From NCBI GenBank assembly GCA_963974055.1, contig CAXBCP010000055.1, positions 1-17,732 of the forward strand: a stretch of DNA of 17,732 nucleotides, in the 5' to 3' direction. Each line of letters begins with the position of its first letter. Position 1 is the stretch's first letter. The translations under genes and the position numbers were made by a program. Under the pieces are notes generated by a model that was given only the letters and a program-made list of their open reading frames with translations, had not been told where the DNA came from and did no database searches. Shown one piece after another: positions 1 through 5,619 of the stretch. Origin of the DNA: CAXBCP01 sp963974055 (lineage in GTDB: Bacteria; Pseudomonadota; Alphaproteobacteria; MPNO01; UBA830).

Positions 1-2
1 TC

Positions 3-86
3 GATGCCTCGGCCGGTCTCTACCGCCTCAAGATCAACCGCCTGCTCCGCGCCGAGGCACGGGAAAACGCGCAGGCGGCGGAGTAG
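3..86 (+). CDS. C-terminal fragment of an unidentified protein
   Basis: An open frame enters from the left edge and runs 27 codons to a TAG stop at 84-86. The visible tail is rich in Leu, Arg, Ala and Glu and looks like the end of an amphipathic helix. Codon usage is GC-biased like the genes to the right of 2,700. I do not recognise the family, and the fragment is too short to assign a function. It could be a chance open frame, although the Ala/Glu/Arg-rich ending before the stop looks protein-like. Confidence 0.35.
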   Translation, partial: DASAGLYRLKINRLLRAEARENAQAAE

Positions 87-174
87 GGGGGGGCGCGTGT
101 TGCGCGTCGCCGCCGACTGCCGCGTGCCGCCAAAAAATTAGGGGCCTCTCTCTCGCACGCGGTTAAGCGCCCGT

Positions 175-361
175 ATGGACGCTGGTATAGCAGCTACTGT
201 TCGTGTTTTACGCGATACGGGCGTAGAGACGTTTGAATCTTGTCACGGGGGCAGACCATACGTTACCGGAGCCGACGGTCAGGTTCCACGGCGACAAGGC
301 AGAGGGACGCAGGGCGCTCGCCGCAGCCGGGGTTGTTCACCTTAAAAATGCAGAATCATGA
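175..361 (+). pseudogene. Frameshifted small conserved protein (ESCxGG / PEPTVRFHG family)
   Basis: From ATG 175 the frame encodes a start like MDAGIAATVRVLRDTGVETF followed by ESCHGG. Past the G5 run at 246-250 this frame loses protein character and stops at 343-345. A neighbouring frame then continues as HTLPEPTVRFHGDKAEGRRA and ends at TGA 359-361. From memory, a small bacterial family of unknown function has these two halves in one frame, roughly GIAPxVxALxxxGVETFESCEGG then HTYPEPTVRFHG. Two extra G residues in the G run would restore both the frame and the usual spacing. The tail is also shorter than I remember for the family. Cause may be real decay, a sequencing error or a slippery G tract. 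No Shine-Dalgarno sequence precedes the ATG. Confidence 0.6.
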
Positions 362-394
362 AGCCATTTGAAAACGGACAGGCCAGCGCCTCCC

Positions 395-934
395 TTATTT
401 CTGATGAAACTTCCTCCCTTCTGTCCGTGGCGGCCACTGGTACGTCCCTGACGTATCCACTTGTATATCTGCTTGGAGAAAGAAGTTTTCTAGTGCCCTG
501 TGAGAAGTCGCGATCTCCGACCCATAGCGTTGGAGCTGCTTTAAGGGCATTGGCTCAACCACCGGAAGGGTTTCTTCCGTTAGCGGCAATTCGATATGAA
601 TAGTTCCGTCAGATTGCTTGAAGACCCATTTTGCATGAACGATTTTTGATCTGTTTTTCTGAGCGGATTTCAGCTTCGAATACACTTCATGAAAGTCGGT
701 GCGGATTTCGTCATCGACAAACATTGGATCCAACAGGTCTCGAAGGAACTGAATTTTCCGGCTGGTGTTTGCAATTAGTTTTGTAACGGTGACCCCACGT
801 TCGGGAGGCATTTTTAGCACCATCCAGATTGCGGTTTCCACGAGTTGATCCATCAACGCGCCATTGACGGTGATTACGCCAATGGCGATATGATACTCGG
901 GCGATAGGCTGGATTCTGGTATAGGATCGGACAT
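395..934 (-). CDS. HEPN-like hypothetical protein
   Basis: This 179-residue protein has no signal peptide or membrane segment and is predicted to be cytoplasmic. The sequence is mostly helical in character. It contains NRSKIVHAKW, in which Arg95 and His100 form an R-x4-H pattern. HEPN proteins (small helical RNases or nucleotide-binding partners in toxin-antitoxin and defence systems) carry an R-x4-6-H motif in a helix, so a HEPN-like fold is an inference from one motif and general layout. The ATG is supported by GGAG 8 nt upstream. The start overlaps the start of the plus-strand gene at 933 in the palindrome CATG (932-935). Base composition is less GC-rich than in the right part of the window, which suggests an acquired segment. 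It could equally be an unrelated helical protein of unknown function. Confidence 0.7.
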   Translation of the reverse strand: MSDPIPESSLSPEYHIAIGVITVNGALMDQLVETAIWMVLKMPPERGVTVTKLIANTSRKIQFLRDLLDPMFVDDEIRTDFHEVYSKLKSAQKNRSKIVHAKWVFKQSDGTIHIELPLTEETLPVVEPMPLKQLQRYGSEIATSHRALENFFLQADIQVDTSGTYQWPPRTEGRKFHQK

Positions 935-1079
935 GGCAAAGACTCCGAAGAATGAGAAACCGGAAGACGTAGAAACCGATCCCGACTCCTGGGAACGGTT
1001 TCAAAAGACTATGGACAAGATCGTACCGCCGAAGCGGAATCCTAAGGACGAAAAGGCTACCGAGGAAAAGGGACGCTAG
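933..1079 (+). CDS. Small highly charged protein, 48 residues
   Basis: The frame runs from ATG 933 to TAG 1077-1079 and encodes a Lys/Glu/Asp/Pro-rich 48-residue protein with a central DSWERFQKTMDKIV segment, probably a short helix between disordered charged ends. AGGA lies 6 nt upstream of the ATG. I recall short proteins with a similar WERFxxxxD core from alphaproteobacterial genomes and prophages, but I know no function. Its start shares CATG (932-935) with the divergent gene on its left. Its stop shares CTAG (1076-1079) with the convergent gene on its right, so it fits the gap between its neighbours exactly. That fit is the best argument that it is real. Confidence 0.6.
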   Translation: MAKTPKNEKPEDVETDPDSWERFQKTMDKIVPPKRNPKDEKATEEKGR

Positions 1080-1450
1080 CGGCGGCGCCGGGCATCAATC
1101 CACGAGCGCCGCCCCTGATTGTGGGCGTCAACTCGCTCTTGCAGGGCAAAGTGCTGTTCTGACGGCTCTTGCTTGCCGCATTTGTTGCAGCGGAACACTT
1201 CGTCCCCTCGTTCGTGGCGGCCCTTGCTCAACATAATCTGTGGGGGGAAGGTGCATTGGCATAGCTTGTAGCCAAGTGCCTTCGCAAGTTCAGCTTCCGC
1301 GAAGGCGAGATTTTCGGCGGCTTCGTCCAATTTTTCTTCGGCCGAATTCCTTTCGGTGCTGACGGGCATAAGGTCAACCGTCGCTTTCATCATCTTCAAA
1401 GCGGATGTGGCGGTTACAACCCATTTGGTCATTTCGGAAATATCATTCAT
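1076..1450 (-). CDS. Cys4 zinc-ribbon protein of phage/island type
   Basis: This 124-residue cytoplasmic protein has an N-terminal helical part (about 1-60), with an Ala/Glu-rich coiled-coil-like stretch at 36-60, and a C-terminal zinc ribbon. The candidate ligands are Cys64 and Cys66 (CQC) with Cys88 and Cys91 (CNKC). The segment LCQCTFPPQIML resembles small phage and prophage proteins I recall, all of unknown function. I chose ATG 1450 because AGGG lies about 9 nt upstream. The frame is open further upstream to 1537, but those codons overlap the opposite gene. An ATG at residue 7 is an alternative. The stop TAG is antiparallel to the stop of the 933 gene within CTAG, and the start overlaps the next gene's start within CATG (1448-1451). 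Confidence 0.65.
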   Translation of the reverse strand: MNDISEMTKWVVTATSALKMMKATVDLMPVSTERNSAEEKLDEAAENLAFAEAELAKALGYKLCQCTFPPQIMLSKGRHERGDEVFRCNKCGKQEPSEQHFALQERVDAHNQGRRSWIDARRRR

Positions 1451-1658
1451 GACTGTTATCCCTAATGAGAAGGAGGCAACACAAGCGTTCATGTTTGCCG
1501 AAAACTTGGCTACTGCATACAAAGCGAGGGGCGGCAAATTGAATGAACTGCTCGCCGCCTTTGTCGAAGTAGTATATGCACGCGATAGGCGAGTCGGCCA
1601 TGATTGTCTTATCGCTCTGGATCGTTTCGTGGGCGACGAAAAAGAAGGCGAAGTTTAG
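1449..1658 (+). CDS. Small helical hypothetical protein, 69 residues
   Basis: From ATG 1449 the product is a 69-residue soluble protein. Its centre (AENLATAYKARGGKLNELLAAF and onward) looks like two amphipathic helices, and it ends in an acidic tail. I do not recognise the family. The start is uncertain. ATG 1449 gives an exact CATG overlap with the divergent zinc-ribbon gene but has only a weak GGA upstream. An in-frame ATG at 1491 has a perfect AGGAGG at 1471-1476, yet 14 nt away, which is longer than usual. The gene ends 32 nt before the convergent transposase remnant. Composition matches the other small genes to its left. Confidence 0.5.
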   Translation: MTVIPNEKEATQAFMFAENLATAYKARGGKLNELLAAFVEVVYARDRRVGHDCLIALDRFVGDEKEGEV

Positions 1659-1690
1659 CCTCCTTAATTGTCAGACGCTTCCTCGCGTCT

Positions 1691-1978
1691 TTACCCTGCG
1701 TCAGTCCGCCGATAGGTGAGGCGCTTGCCCTGAATGCCCTTGGCGGCCAACACAGCGCGTTCCATGTCGGACAGGTCGTTGGTGTTGTAACGGAAGTCGA
1801 ACTCGCCGAGATAGCGTTTCAGATGCTTTGCGCTGAGCCACTGGTAATTGCCGGTGACGCTTCGCTTGAAGATACTGAAATAGCCCTCAACGGTGTTGGT
1901 GTGTCAGAACGATCCACGGACATATTCCTTGACCTGATCCGTTAGCGGGAGAGAGGAGAATTTAGAAGTGACGATGTG
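1691..1978 (-). pseudogene. IS1595-family transposase remnant (C-terminal part)
   Basis: Read on the minus strand from 1903 to 1691, the frame gives HTNTVEGYFSIFKRSVTGNY, then KHLKRYLGEFDFRYNN and ends KRLTYRRTDAG before TAA. This is the C-terminal end of the DDE domain of IS1595/ISXO2-type transposases. HTNTVEG, the EFDFRYN block and the terminal LTYR are characteristic. Upstream in the same register, KEYVRG precedes it as in intact copies, but an in-frame TGA (1904-1906) with two extra codons separates the two parts. The homology fades past about 1978. The N-terminal helix-turn-helix/zinc-binding part and most of the catalytic core are absent from the window, so the element is dead. I could not identify terminal inverted repeats. 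It marks past insertion-sequence activity at the border of the low-GC segment. Confidence 0.8.
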
Positions 1979-2175
1979 CTCCAAAAAATTCCCCCCGGAT
2001 TCGACTCTCGGATTTTCCGTGATACGCTGATTTCGCGCACAGGATGCGCCTTGACGCCGCGTCTGGGTCACACCGGGCGCGGCGCCCTTCGTCGTGGCGT
2101 GTTTCCGGAATTTTCCGGGCATGCCGGTCCGGTCCGGGGCGTGCAGTCCGGCCGGAAAACGCACAGGAGATGCCG

Positions 2176-2670
2176 ATGAGCACGGGAGAGAGAACCGCCG
2201 CCGCCGACGCGGCCCGGCTGCGCGCGGCGCCGCGCTGCGGCGCGCGGACCCGGGCGGGCACGGCCTGCCGGGCACCCGCAATCCACGGCCGGTCACGCTG
2301 CCGGATGCATGGCTGCGGCGGCAGCGGGGAGCGGCGATCGGGGGCGCCGCGCGGCAACCGCAACGCCTGGAAGGACGGGTTCTGGTCCGCCGCCGCCCGC
2401 GCCCGGCGGCGGGAGATGACCGCCTTCATCCGGGCGATGGAACGAAGCGTCTCGGAAATCGCGGCGATGGCGCGGGCGCCGGACCGAAGACCGGGCGGGG
2501 CCTCTTCGGGTGCATGGGGTTGTTTTCCGTTTTTTCTCCCCGGCGCCCCACCGCCCCCCGCACCGGTCCTGGCACCGGTCCACGCACCGCCCCCCGCACC
2601 GGGGGTCTGGCGGGGCGGCGGCCGTCACGGAACAGGCCCCGCGAAGGGCTTGATATTGTCGCCGATATAG
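2176..2670 (+). CDS. Cys/His-rich HGGxxG / GNRNAxKxG family protein with aberrant tail
   Basis: This 164-residue frame starts at ATG 2176, chosen because AGGAG lies about 7 nt upstream; an ATG two codons earlier would overlap that site. Residues 20-47 (RCGARTRAGTACRAPA, then CRMHGCGGSG) resemble a Cys/His cluster, with Cys21, Cys31, Cys42 and His45 as likely metal ligands. Residues 57-80 (APRGNRNAWKDGFWSAAARA) resemble the APKGNRNALKHGxYTAEA block. I recall this pairing from small proteins common in alphaproteobacterial chromosomes, often near phage or insertion-sequence genes; the function is unknown. The usual MHGG and KHG are changed here to MHGC and KDG. From about residue 105 the product becomes Pro/Gly/Ala low-complexity and runs through two 18-bp repeats into the next promoter, ending at 2668-2670. 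The natural stop may have been lost. Confidence 0.55.
   Translation: MSTGERTAAADAARLRAAPRCGARTRAGTACRAPAIHGRSRCRMHGCGGSGERRSGAPRGNRNAWKDGFWSAAARARRREMTAFIRAMERSVSEIAAMARAPDRRPGGASSGAWGCFPFFLPGAPPPPAPVLAPVHAPPPAPGVWRGGGRHGTGPAKGLILSPI
2549..2602 (+). repeat. Pair of 18-bp direct repeats
   Basis: CACCGCCCCCCGCACCGG occurs at 2549-2566 and again, identical, at 2585-2602. The 18-bp spacer repeats GGCACCGGTCC-like sequence. They lie in the low-complexity end of the 2176 gene and encode its Pro/Ala tail. They look like a GC-rich slippage repeat. Confidence 0.6.
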
Positions 2671-2677
2671 ATAATTT
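2650..2677 (+). promoter_or_regulatory. Candidate sigma-70-type promoter of the ubiD-like operon
   Basis: TTGATA at 2650-2655 (-35) and TAATTT at 2672-2677 (-10) are separated by 16 bp. They lie just upstream of the operon in a short AT-rich island within GC-rich surroundings. The -10 falls inside the inverted repeat at 2668-2686, as expected for repression by steric block. The promoter is inferred from consensus similarity only. Confidence 0.45.
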
Positions 2678-2686
2678 AGTTATCTA
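2668..2686. promoter_or_regulatory. Inverted-repeat operator, probable MarR site
   Basis: TAGATAATTTAGTTATCTA has perfect 7-bp arms (TAGATAA and TTATCTA) around a 5-bp centre. Size and AT-rich symmetry fit a MarR-family operator. It overlaps the proposed -10 of the operon that ends in a MarR gene (4941-5474), so autorepression is likely. An 11-bp sub-element, TAATTTAGTTA (2672-2682), recurs with one mismatch in the promoter of the second MarR operon. Confidence 0.55.
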
Positions 2687-2703
2687 GCTGAGGGAGATGC
2701 GCC

Positions 2704-4155
2704 ATGTCCGCCGATCAAACCGCCGCCGGAACCGGCAACGGAACCGCAGAAGGAACCCCCGCCGCGCCGCCCGCCGGCCATAACAGCCCGCTCGACTGCG
2801 ACCTGCGCGGCTATCTCGAAACCAATGCCGACCTGCTGACGGTGATCGAAAAGCCGGTCTCGATCGACAATATCGGCGCCCTGTCGGCCCAGTCCGAAGG
2901 CCCGATCCTGTTCGAGAACATCACCGAATATCCGGATTTCCGCCTCTGCGACATCCTGGTGAAACACCGCTGGTCGCAATGCCGCGCCCTGGGCGTGTCC
3001 GAGGCCGACTACCTGCCGACCCTGGCGAAGCGCCTGCGCCTGCCGCCGCGCGGCTTCGTCGACGTCGCGACCGGCCCGGTGAAGGAGGTGGTCTATACCG
3101 GCGACGAGGTCGACTGGCTCAAACTGCCGGCCCCGGTCCATTCGGCGGAGGAAGGCCAGCGCTATATCTCGGCGATGAATATCGTGAAGGACCCGGAAAC
3201 CGGGTTCTACAATTCGTCCCATGCCGGCACCACGCCGGTCGGGCCGCGCCACGGGCTGATGAGCTTCGCGACCCCCCATACCCATATCGTCATGCAGAAA
3301 TACCGCGACATGGGGATCACCCGGATGCCCATCGCCATCGTGTTCGGCGTCCATCCGGCGTTCGAGATCATGGCCAATTTTTCCGGCATGCACATGGACG
3401 TGTGGGGCGAGATGGAGATGGTCGGCACCATCATGGACCGCGACGTCGAAATGGTGCCGTGCGAGACCATCGACCTGCGTGTGCCGGCCCATGCCGAGAT
3501 CGTGGTCGAGGGCCTTGTCGACGTGACGCAGACCTTTGAGGCCGGCGGGGTCAACGCGCCGACCGGCTATTTCCTGCCCAAGGCGCAGAAGATCCCGCGG
3601 ATCGACCTGACCGCCATCACCATGCGGTCGGGCAGGCCGATCTACCGCAATCACCAGACGGTGCCGGATACCGACCACCAGCCGCTGCCGCGGCTGTGCC
3701 ACGAAGCGGTGCTGTATAACCGGATCAGCGAGATCGGCCTCAAGGTCCACGACGTGCGCTTCCCGACCTGGGGGGCGGCGGTGTCCTGCGTGATCCAGGT
3801 GGACTATCCGCGGCCCGGCTTCGTCAACGACGCGCTGATGCAGACCATGGGCTCGCCCTGGCTGAACACCAAGATGGTCGTCGCCATCAGCCCCGATACC
3901 GATATTTCCAGCGCCGAGGCGGTCTACCGCGCCATCGCGACCCGGGTCGACCCGGCGCGCGACATGTTCGTCGTGCCGGGCACGCGGGGCTCTCTGTATG
4001 AGCCGTCGGGCGCGCCGATCCCGGGGCACGAACCGTGGCGCACCGTCGGCAAGGTCGGCATCGACGCCACCGCCAAGCCCCATCGCGGCGAGACCGACTT
4101 TCAGGAAGCCTTCCCCCTCAACTGGGGCGACGTGAAACTGGAGGATTATCTCTGA
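2704..4155 (+). CDS. UbiD-superfamily (prenylated FMN) decarboxylase-like protein
   Basis: This 483-residue cytoplasmic protein has the length and layout of the UbiD superfamily, prFMN-dependent reversible decarboxylases of aromatic and unsaturated acids. Seen: KDPETGFYN (162-170), PHTHIV (191-196), MPIAIVFGVHP (208-218) and VPAHAEIVVEG (260-270). Asn170, His194 and Glu265 fit the positions of the Mn/K and prFMN-phosphate ligands. The block that reads EGPFGEFTGY in canonical UbiD is here EAGGVNAPTGYF (279-290). By hand alignment both catalytic Glu positions and the Arg five residues after the ligand Asn are changed, the latter to Gly175. The N-terminal 25 residues are a Gly/Ala/Pro-rich extension. 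AGGGAG 7 nt upstream supports the start. It is first in an operon with a CMD-like and a MarR gene. No UbiX-type prenyltransferase is in the window. The substrate is unknown; an aromatic or related acid is inferred. Confidence 0.85.
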   Translation: MSADQTAAGTGNGTAEGTPAAPPAGHNSPLDCDLRGYLETNADLLTVIEKPVSIDNIGALSAQSEGPILFENITEYPDFRLCDILVKHRWSQCRALGVSEADYLPTLAKRLRLPPRGFVDVATGPVKEVVYTGDEVDWLKLPAPVHSAEEGQRYISAMNIVKDPETGFYNSSHAGTTPVGPRHGLMSFATPHTHIVMQKYRDMGITRMPIAIVFGVHPAFEIMANFSGMHMDVWGEMEMVGTIMDRDVEMVPCETIDLRVPAHAEIVVEGLVDVTQTFEAGGVNAPTGYFLPKAQKIPRIDLTAITMRSGRPIYRNHQTVPDTDHQPLPRLCHEAVLYNRISEIGLKVHDVRFPTWGAAVSCVIQVDYPRPGFVNDALMQTMGSPWLNTKMVVAISPDTDISSAEAVYRAIATRVDPARDMFVVPGTRGSLYEPSGAPIPGHEPWRTVGKVGIDATAKPHRGETDFQEAFPLNWGDVKLEDYL

Positions 4156-4159
4156 AGGA

Positions 4160-4308
4160 CCCCCTCCCTGGCCCTCCCCCTGAAGGGAGAGGGGAGACTT
4201 CCGTGCCGCCTGCCCGGACCGTGTCCCTCTCCCTGAAGAGCGGAATGCTTCCGTGCCGCTTGCTCCCACCGAGTCCCCTCTCCCGGAGGGGGAGGGCCAG
4301 GGAGGGGG
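4160..4308. repeat. Composite palindromic repeat element between ubiD-like and CMD genes
   Basis: A 36-bp left arm (4160-4195) and a 35-bp right arm (4274-4308) are reverse complements except for GAA versus CC in the middle. Each arm also folds on itself (CCCTCCCCCT next to GGGAGAGGGG). Between and partly within them lie two imperfect 41-bp direct repeats beginning CTTCCGTGCCGC, at 4198-4238 and 4248-4288, exactly 50 bp apart. CCCTCCCTGGCCCTCCCCCT-type repeats of this kind are scattered between genes in many proteobacteria, so this is probably a REP-like dispersed element. In the transcript it could fold into a very stable hairpin that lowers or uncouples expression of the downstream genes. 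Confidence 0.75.
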
Positions 4309-4344
4309 CGAACCGCCTGACAACCAGCCTAGAAGGAGAAACCC

Positions 4345-4944
4345 ATGACCGAAGACGCCCCGTTCATCCCCTATGCCGACCGCGACGCGCTGCCGGAACA
4401 GCTGAAAGCCCCGCTTGAGGCCTACGAGGCGCGCATGGGGTTCATGCCCAATGCGCTGAAACTGTACATGCACCGCCCCGAGCTGCTGGCCTGCCTGATC
4501 CAGCTCAACAACACGGTGATGCGCGATCCGTCGAGCCATCTCGATGCCGGGCTCAAGCGCCGGATTTCGGCGATCTGCAGCTTCCTCAACCGCAGCGCCT
4601 ATTGCGTCGCCCACAACACCAACACCCTGATGACCGAGGCGGGGACCGAGGGCGAGGGCTGGGATTTCAGGCCGGAAGACATCGCGAAACTGCTCGATCC
4701 CGGCTACACGCCGGACGACCCGGCGGAGAAGATCGCCATCGACTATGCGCGCGCCGCCACCATCGACCATGCCAGCGTGCCGCGCAAAATCCTCGACGAT
4801 CTCGCGGCCTGCATGACGCCGCCGCAGATCGTGGAGCTCGCCTGCGTGGTCGGGTTCTGGAAGATGTACAATTCGATCCACGAGGCGCTGCATATCCCGG
4901 TCGAGGAAGCGCTTCAGGACAACGTGGCGTTTCTCGACGCATGA
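4345..4944 (+). CDS. Carboxymuconolactone decarboxylase / AhpD-like protein
   Basis: This 199-residue cytoplasmic all-helical protein matches the CMD/AhpD family in the core LDAGLKRRISAICSFLNRSAYCVAH (67-90). Family members either decarboxylate gamma-carboxymuconolactone or act as CxxC-dependent thiol peroxidases and oxidoreductases. Here the redox motif N-x-C-x-Y-C-x-x-H reads NRSAYCVAH: Cys87 and His90 are kept, but the first Cys is Ser84. The Glu usually found before the motif is also not evident. Peroxidase chemistry is therefore unlikely, and a lyase or isomerase-like role is more plausible. AAGGAG about 7 nt upstream supports the ATG. It follows the UbiD-like gene after the palindromic element and overlaps the MarR gene by 4 bp (ATGA), so it probably acts in the same pathway. 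Confidence 0.82.
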   Translation: MTEDAPFIPYADRDALPEQLKAPLEAYEARMGFMPNALKLYMHRPELLACLIQLNNTVMRDPSSHLDAGLKRRISAICSFLNRSAYCVAHNTNTLMTEAGTEGEGWDFRPEDIAKLLDPGYTPDDPAEKIAIDYARAATIDHASVPRKILDDLAACMTPPQIVELACVVGFWKMYNSIHEALHIPVEEALQDNVAFLDA

Positions 4945-5474
4945 GCGGCCCGAAGGCCGTCACCACGGTGTCGCGCCCCGACCTGCTGGACCGGGACGGC
5001 GGCGACGGCACGTTCCGCGGCGTGGTCTACGACCTGCTCGCCGTCGGCGCGCGGATGCAGGCGGTGCGCGACCATCTCGCCGCCGCCATGGGCGTGACCG
5101 GGCCGCAATACGCGATCCTGATGGCGATCTTTCATCTGCAGGAGGAACCAGAAGGGCCGGGGGTGCGCGCCGTCGCCCGGCAGCTGCATGTCAGCGGACC
5201 GTTCGTGACCGCCCAGGCCAACCGCCTGGTCGAGGCGGGGCTGGTCGAGAAGCGGCCCAATCCGAAGGACAAACGCGGCGTCTGGCTGTGGCTGACGGCT
5301 GAGGGCGCGCGCCGGGTCTCGCGGGTGGCGCCGGATATCCAGGCGGCGAACGATGCGTTCTTCGCGTCCCTCAGCCGGGTCGATTTTCTCGTGCTCGGCG
5401 ATATCGCGGCCCGGCTCGAAAAAAGCTCCGCCCGGGCGGTCGCGGCGCTCAGCGAAGACGCGAAGAAGGAATAA
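4941..5474 (+). CDS. MarR-family transcriptional regulator (first paralogue)
   Basis: This 177-residue cytoplasmic regulator has the MarR winged helix-turn-helix. Helical dimerisation segments flank the core at about residues 50-125, including LHVSGPFVTAQANRLVEAGL (recognition region) and the wing KRPNPKDKRGVWLWLTAEG. MarR dimers bind short inverted repeats and release them on binding aromatic or phenolic ligands. ATG 4941 overlaps the CMD stop as ATGA, implying translational coupling. The likely target is the 19-bp palindrome at 2668-2686. The protein is clearly paralogous to the MarR at 14745: both share FRGxxY, PQYAIL/IQYHIL, the RxNPxDxR wing, LTAEGRR-like and EKSSARA/MSRSSARA blocks. It most likely senses the substrate or an intermediate of the UbiD-like pathway. 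Confidence 0.9.
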   Translation: MSGPKAVTTVSRPDLLDRDGGDGTFRGVVYDLLAVGARMQAVRDHLAAAMGVTGPQYAILMAIFHLQEEPEGPGVRAVARQLHVSGPFVTAQANRLVEAGLVEKRPNPKDKRGVWLWLTAEGARRVSRVAPDIQAANDAFFASLSRVDFLVLGDIAARLEKSSARAVAALSEDAKKE

Positions 5475-5582
5475 CCTGACGATCCGGCGCCCGGACCATA
5501 AGATCCCGTCGTCAATTCACCCTGCGTTCATGTTTCGGCGGATACCATGCCGGTGGATACGAAGACGCGTCCGCTTTCAAAT

Positions 5583-5606
5583 ACCGGTTCGAACACCGGA
5601 TTCAAC
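5583..5606 (+). repeat. Tandem 12-bp repeat upstream of the HU-like gene
   Basis: ACCGGTTCGAAC (5583-5594) is followed directly by ACCGGATTCAAC (5595-5606), matching at 10 of 12 positions. The first copy with the start of the second can form a small hairpin (CCGGT, loop, ACCGG). It ends immediately before the AGAGGA ribosome binding site, so it could affect translation of the gene at 5620. The function is speculative. Confidence 0.45.
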
Positions 5607-5619
5607 AGAGGACAATATT

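Noticed and set aside
358..603. Plus-strand open frame of 81 residues inside the HEPN-like gene
   Set aside because: It lies antisense to the longer minus-strand gene, with no ribosome binding site and no recognisable content.
1604..1945. Plus-strand open frame of 113 residues
   Set aside because: It is the antisense of the IS1595 transposase remnant, whose minus-strand translation matches a known family.
2111..2159. TTTTCCGG and CCGGAAAA arms upstream of the 2176 gene
   Set aside because: The 8-bp arms are 33 bp apart in a CCGG-rich region with several alternative pairings; no clear regulatory logic.
2680..4893. 737-residue minus-strand open frame opposite the UbiD-like and CMD-like genes
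   Set aside because: It is a His/Arg/Asp/Gly-rich shadow of GC-rich codons on the other strand, with no domain; the plus-strand products are recognised families with ribosome binding sites.
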